This document shows positions 54,193 through 58,221 of a DNA stretch of 58,221 nt, piece after piece. Both the position numbers and the translations under genes were made by a program. A model generated the notes under the pieces. The model saw only the letters and a list, made by a program, of their open reading frames with translations. It was not told where the DNA came from and made no database searches. Every line of letters begins with the position of its first letter. Position 1 is the first letter of the stretch. This DNA comes from HGM04593 sp045647745 (GTDB taxonomy: Bacteria > Bacteroidota > Bacteroidia > Bacteroidales > Bacteroidaceae): contig JAZRMQ010000060.1 in assembly GCA_045647745.1 (NCBI GenBank), positions 1 to 58,221 on the forward strand. The letters run 5' to 3'.

Positions 54193-54948
54193 TTAGAAAT
54201 CAAACAAATCGTTCATTCCCAACATTCCGCTGTGCTCTTTTGTATACTCAGCAGCAAGCACAGCGCCCAAGGCAAAGCCACTGCGATTGTGGGCATCGTG
54301 GGTAATAGCTATTGTATCTGCAAGAGAATCGTATGTTATAGTGTGAATACCGGGTACCTCGTCGCGACGAATAGCGTCAATCTTAATCTCGTTATCTCCG
54401 GGAGAGTTACCCTTGGTCACAGAACCATCAGGATTAGTTAGGTCGCCCATCACCCAGCGCTCCTTTCTGTCGATATTTTCAAGAATGCCCTCGGCAAGAG
54501 TTATTGCTGTGCCACTTGGAGCATCGAGCTTGTGTATGTGATGAGTCTCTTCTATCTTTACTTTGTAGTTGTCAAAATTATTCATTATTCGAGCCAGATA
54601 GCGGTTCACCGCCGCGAAGATTGAAACGCCAAGGCTGAAATTACTCGACCAAAAGAGTGTTTTTCCCTCTTTCTCGCACTTCTCGCGCATCTCTGGTTCA
54701 TTTTTCTGGAACCAACCGGTGCTACCACTAACCACCTTTACACCGGCATTCATTGCAGCAACACAATTGCCATACGCAACGTGTGGCGCGGTAAACTCAA
54801 TGGCAACATCTGCGCTAGCAAAGGCTGCACCATTTATATCATCGTGGTTATCCACATCTATTATCGACACAATTTCGTGACCTCTCTCAAGGGCAATCTT
54901 CTCTATCTCCTTGCCCATTTTGCCATATCCAATAAGAGCTATTTTCAT
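54193..54948 (-). CDS. dapB: 4-hydroxy-tetrahydrodipicolinate reductase DapB
   Basis: 251 residues. Nucleotide-binding opening I-A-L-I-G-Y-G-K-M-G, E-F-T-A-P-H, S-G-S-T-G-W, the catalytic E-T-H-H-I-H-K-L-D-A-P-S-G-T-A region and C-terminal H-D-A-H-N-R-S-G-F. It acts in the diaminopimelate/lysine pathway, feeding peptidoglycan. First gene of the dapB-lepB-wbqC operon. Confidence 0.96.
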   Translation of the reverse strand: MKIALIGYGKMGKEIEKIALERGHEIVSIIDVDNHDDINGAAFASADVAIEFTAPHVAYGNCVAAMNAGVKVVSGSTGWFQKNEPEMREKCEKEGKTLFWSSNFSLGVSIFAAVNRYLARIMNNFDNYKVKIEETHHIHKLDAPSGTAITLAEGILENIDRKERWVMGDLTNPDGSVTKGNSPGDNEIKIDAIRRDEVPGIHTITYDSLADTIAITHDAHNRSGFALGAVLAAEYTKEHSGMLGMNDLFDF

Positions 54949-54969
54949 TTGATGATTGTTTTGTGGTTG

Positions 54970-54977
54970 CGAAGATA
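54970..54977 (-). promoter_or_regulatory. Promoter -7 box of the dapB operon
   Basis: TATCTTCG on the minus strand (54977-54970), 21 nt before the dapB ATG. The -33 region is A/T only, without a clear TTTG. Confidence 0.55.
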
Positions 54978-55045
54978 ACTATTTTTTTACTTAAAAATAT
55001 TAAATTAATTGTAAATAACAGCAAAATACATATACATCACAGCCT

Positions 55046-56221
55046 TCATTTTCTCAAGAAGCGCTTTGCGAGCCACTTACGCACCGGCTCATCATACAAT
55101 TTCAAACACAAGAAAGCAAGCAGAATACTCACAGCAACAACAAGCACGGCAGCACCCCAACACTCCTGCAATGTGTAATATTTTTTCTCAATAAGCCAAG
55201 AGTAAAAAATATACATTATCGGATAGTGCACAATGTATAGCGGATAGGACAAATCACCAAGCGTTTTATTTACTTTTGCAACCAAATCACTCTCCGCTGT
55301 GCCACAAGCACCAAGCCACACAATAACGGGAAAGATAAATGCGATACATAGAACCTCGTACAAGCTATTGAGACTTATGTCAACATTTTTCAATGGCGCA
55401 ATATAAGGTATAGCAAAAATGGCAACAAGCATTATGCTACACAGCCAAAAAGCACCTTTTACCTTTCGTGGTATGAAGGTGCGCGCAAGCAACAATCCCA
55501 TAGTAAAAGGGAAAAGCATACGCACCATTCCACCCCAAAAGTTTACTTTGTCAATAGTCCAACCAACACCCACCATATCATAGCCCGACACATCGCCAAC
55601 AAAGAACCAAGCGTGCAGGCACCCAAAAACCACAGCAAGCAAGAGCAGAATTTTTGTCGACAGGCGACGAAGAACAACTGCGTAGAGTATATTGCCTATA
55701 TATTCAAAGAAAAGCGACCAAGCAGGGCCATTAAGCGAAAACATCTCGCCATTGCCACGCACTTCATAAGGAACGCCGGGCACAGCCGGAACCATAAACA
55801 TTGTCAACAACATTGCCAACATCACCCAACCAAAAGGTGTTGTTTCACCATTCCACCTTTCAAACCCGACAAAAGCAAATGCAACAGTGCCAATAACAGC
55901 CCCCATCACAAGCATAGGATGCAAACGCACAAGACGACGTTTAAAAAACTGCCAAGTGCTCATACGCCCCCAACGGTCATCATAGGCATAACCAATGACA
56001 AAACCCGAGAGAATAAAGAAAAAATCTACGGCAATATGCCCGTGGTTAAGTGTTGTTATCAGGCCACTGCCTGCACCATTCGTTGCTTCGGCAAAAGCAA
56101 AACCCTCAAAAATATGGTAGAACAGCACCAAAACAGCAGCAACTCCGCGCAAACCATCCAGCAGTTCGTAATGTGGTTTTGTATCGGTAAAAACCACCGA
56201 TGAAAATGTGTTTTTTTTCAT
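55046..56221 (-). CDS. Acyltransferase 3 family membrane protein
   Basis: 391 residues. About ten hydrophobic helices. The family opening L-L-D-G-L-R-G-V-A-A-V-L-V-L and the His of F-Y-H-I, then F-F-F-I-L-S-G-F-V-I, with R-R-L-V-R-L-H-P after. Such proteins (PF01757) move acyl groups onto sugars or other envelope molecules; the substrate cannot be deduced. It has its own promoter and no polysaccharide cluster around it. A 97-nt gap to dapB holds the dapB promoter only. Confidence 0.9.
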   Translation of the reverse strand: MKKNTFSSVVFTDTKPHYELLDGLRGVAAVLVLFYHIFEGFAFAEATNGAGSGLITTLNHGHIAVDFFFILSGFVIGYAYDDRWGRMSTWQFFKRRLVRLHPMLVMGAVIGTVAFAFVGFERWNGETTPFGWVMLAMLLTMFMVPAVPGVPYEVRGNGEMFSLNGPAWSLFFEYIGNILYAVVLRRLSTKILLLLAVVFGCLHAWFFVGDVSGYDMVGVGWTIDKVNFWGGMVRMLFPFTMGLLLARTFIPRKVKGAFWLCSIMLVAIFAIPYIAPLKNVDISLNSLYEVLCIAFIFPVIVWLGACGTAESDLVAKVNKTLGDLSYPLYIVHYPIMYIFYSWLIEKKYYTLQECWGAAVLVVAVSILLAFLCLKLYDEPVRKWLAKRFLRK

Positions 56222-56294
56222 AAAACAATCCTAACGTTTACAACATTTCACAAAGGCAAAGAACAGGATTACAAGCCCTTACATCCTTGCCCGA

Positions 56295-56326
56295 CAAAAG
56301 TAATATATTTTACCCAAAAGAGCAAA
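56295..56326 (-). promoter_or_regulatory. Promoter of the acyltransferase gene
   Basis: On the minus strand TTTG (56326-56323), 20 nt, TACTTTTG (56302-56295); leader about 65 nt. It lies in the 255-nt divergent gap 56222-56476 shared with metG. Confidence 0.75.
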
Positions 56327-56407
56327 AAGCAACAATCATCGGCAGCGATAGACAACAATTTAAGATTTCTTCGTCGCGCGTATGCACGTTAATTAAAATA
56401 AAATAAC

Positions 56408-56415
56408 TACTTTTG
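56408..56415 (+). promoter_or_regulatory. Promoter -7 box of metG
   Basis: TACTTTTG at 56408-56415, about 60 nt before the metG ATG. The -33 region is poor. Confidence 0.55.
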
Positions 56416-56476
56416 TATCTTGTAGCAGACTACGGTCGCTTTTTAAGCAATAACAAAATCAAAATATAACAAAAAA

Positions 56477-58221
56477 ATGGAAAAGAAATTCAAAAGAACA
56501 CTTGTGACATCGGCCCTGCCATACGCAAACGGCCCTGTCCACATTGGTCACCTCGCAGGAGTATATGTGCCTGCCGACATTTATGTACGCTATCTGCGCC
56601 TCAAGGGCGAAGATGTACTTTTCATCGGCGGCAGCGATGAGCACGGCGTACCCGTTACAATCCGTGCCAAGAAAGAGGGCATCACCCCACAGGATGTAGT
56701 AGACCGTTACCACAATATCATCAAAGACTCTTTCGAAGGCTTTGGAATTTCGTTTGACATATATTCACGCACTACATCACAGACTCACCGCGAGCTTGCC
56801 TCGGACTTTTTCCGCAAACTCTACGATGAAGGCAAATTTGTAGAACTAGAGAGCGAACAATACTACGACGAGGGCGAACAGCAGTTCCTCACCGACCGCA
56901 ACATTCGTGGCGAGTGCCCACGTTGTCACGCAGCCGATGCGTATGGCGACCAATGCGAGAAGTGCGGAGCCACACTTTCACCCGACGAGCTTATCAACCC
57001 CTACAATGCCGACTCGGGCAACAAACTCGTAAAGCGCAAGACAAGCCACTGGTATTTGCCACTCGACGCCTATCAACCTTGGCTCGAGCAGTGGATTTTG
57101 AACGACCACAAAGAGTGGCGCAGCAATGTGTACGGACAGTGCAAAAGCTGGCTCGACACTGGTTTGAAGCCACGCGCTGTTACCCGTGACCTCAATTGGG
57201 GTATCCCCGTTCCTGTTGAGGGAGCCGAGGGCAAGGTGCTTTATGTTTGGTTCGACGCCCCCATCGGTTACATCAGCAACACAAAAGAGCTGTTGCCCGA
57301 CACTTGGGAGCAGTGGTGGAAGAGCGAGGACACACGCCTTGTTCATTTTATAGGCAAAGACAATATTGTGTTCCACTGCATTGTGTTCCCATCAATGCTG
57401 AAGGCACACGGAGACTATGTGCTACCCGACAACGTACCAAGCAATGAGTTCTTGAACCTCGAGGATGATAAAATCTCAACATCACGCAATTGGGCCGTGT
57501 GGTTGAACGAATACCTTGTAGACTTCCCCGGCAAACAAGACGTTTTGCGTTACGTGCTCACAGCCAACGCCCCCGAGACAAAGGACAACAACTTTACTTG
57601 GAAGAATTTCCAGGACAACAATAACAACGAGTTGGTGGCTGTTTACGGCAATTTCGTAAACCGTGCGCTGCAGCTCACAAAGAAATACTGGGGTGGCGTG
57701 GTACCTGCCTGCGGCGAGCTGCAGGATGTAGACAGCGCTGCGCTCAACGAGTTCAAGGACGTAAAGGCAAAGGTAGAGGAACTGCTCGACACCTTTAAGT
57801 TCCGCGACGCACAGAAAGAGGCCATGAACCTCGCCCGCATCGGTAACCGCTACATCACAGAGTGCGAGCCATGGAAGGTATGGAAGACCGACCCTAAGCG
57901 CGTGGAGACCATCCTTAACATATCACTCCAGTTGGTGGCCAACCTTGCCATCGCCTTCGAGCCTTTCCTGCCTTTCAGCAGTGCTAAGCTAAGAAGCATG
58001 CTCAACATCGACAGCTTCGAGTGGGAACAGCTCGGACAGACCGACCTCATCAAGGCTGGCCATCAGTTGGCAGAGCCAGAACTGCTGTTCGAGAAGATTG
58101 AGGATGAGGTTATCCAGAAGCAGCTCGACAAGCTTGAGGCCACAAAGAAGGCCAACGAGGCAGCAGCCTACAAGGCCGAGCCAATCAAGCCAACCGTAAG
58201 CTTCGAGGATTTCGAAAAGCT
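56477..58221 (+). CDS. metG: Methionyl-tRNA synthetase (3' end outside window)
   Basis: 581 codons are present and the frame is still open at the last base. Class I signature H22-I-G-H25 and K332-I-S-T-S336 (KMSKS equivalent) are intact. The connective zinc domain shows C-P-R-C and C-E-K-C. V-W-F-D-A-P-I-G-Y follows in the methionine site. Bacteroidota MetG is about 680 residues with a C-terminal tRNA-binding domain, so roughly 100 residues are missing. It charges tRNA-Met. The first ATG is used; it has the divergent acyltransferase gene upstream. Confidence 0.95.
   Translation, partial: MEKKFKRTLVTSALPYANGPVHIGHLAGVYVPADIYVRYLRLKGEDVLFIGGSDEHGVPVTIRAKKEGITPQDVVDRYHNIIKDSFEGFGISFDIYSRTTSQTHRELASDFFRKLYDEGKFVELESEQYYDEGEQQFLTDRNIRGECPRCHAADAYGDQCEKCGATLSPDELINPYNADSGNKLVKRKTSHWYLPLDAYQPWLEQWILNDHKEWRSNVYGQCKSWLDTGLKPRAVTRDLNWGIPVPVEGAEGKVLYVWFDAPIGYISNTKELLPDTWEQWWKSEDTRLVHFIGKDNIVFHCIVFPSMLKAHGDYVLPDNVPSNEFLNLEDDKISTSRNWAVWLNEYLVDFPGKQDVLRYVLTANAPETKDNNFTWKNFQDNNNNELVAVYGNFVNRALQLTKKYWGGVVPACGELQDVDSAALNEFKDVKAKVEELLDTFKFRDAQKEAMNLARIGNRYITECEPWKVWKTDPKRVETILNISLQLVANLAIAFEPFLPFSSAKLRSMLNIDSFEWEQLGQTDLIKAGHQLAEPELLFEKIEDEVIQKQLDKLEATKKANEAAAYKAEPIKPTVSFEDFEK

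Noticed and set aside
57640..58221. Apparent rise in GC towards the end of metG, suggesting recombination or misassembly
   Set aside because: The rise is slight (about 50 to 57% in sample lines), the frame is unbroken and the protein stays family-like.

Overview
The window looks like chromosome from a member of the Bacteroidales (Bacteroidota). Three things point there: many promoters of the Bacteroidota form (TTTG, 19-20 nt, TAnnTTTG or TAnnTTCG) with no clear Shine-Dalgarno sequences; a complete type IX secretion core locus (porP/K/L/M/N) with a secreted protein carrying a type IX sorting tail; and lineage families such as PCMD, calycin-like, GldH, a WbqC-like protein beside signal peptidase, and DUF2723. 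Genus cannot be fixed from the sequence alone. No rRNA, tRNA, CRISPR array, IS element or prophage was recognised.

Region 1 (1-2340) is a small accessory array. One intact soluble protein with a DUF6973-like pattern is followed, in an overlapping reading frame, by a short lipoprotein. Upstream lie a second lipoprotein, the truncated 3' tail of a second DUF6973-like gene and a third, mosaic lipoprotein cut by the window edge. It looks like a duplicated and decaying effector/immunity-type cassette (inference).

Region 2 (2480-18765) is the most interesting part: nine or ten tightly spaced genes behind one good promoter and before one hairpin. They encode a two-helix membrane peptide, a vWA-like lipoprotein, a three-helix membrane protein, a tubulin/FtsZ-like protein, a giant actin/Hsp70-like ATPase with three near-identical SAP-like repeats, an unrecognised coiled-coil protein, a zinc-ribbon GTPase, a GAP1-like protein, a membrane-bound zinc-ribbon GTPase and a TIR protein with a C-terminal membrane anchor. 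The set matches the logic of the NTPase-centred GAP1/double-GTPase conflict systems predicted by comparative genomics. This particular combination (tubulin + actin + two GTPases + anchored TIR) is worth experimental attention; an anti-phage or stress-triggered NAD-depleting function is inference.

Region 3 (18821-31223) holds envelope genes: a PCMD lipoprotein, a beta-barrel, a duplicated calycin-like type IX substrate, a CDF metal exporter, the type IX locus porPKLMN, another beta-barrel, a YbdG/MscS-like channel and a small lipoprotein.

Region 4 (31256-58221) is mostly core genome: priA; a DUF2723 glycosyltransferase, polysaccharide deacetylase and queG; nadB; purH followed by the rod-shape operon mreBCD-mrdA-rodA; on the minus strand metF-holB-ricT-gldH, then dapB-lepB-wbqC and an acyltransferase; and finally metG, running off the end.
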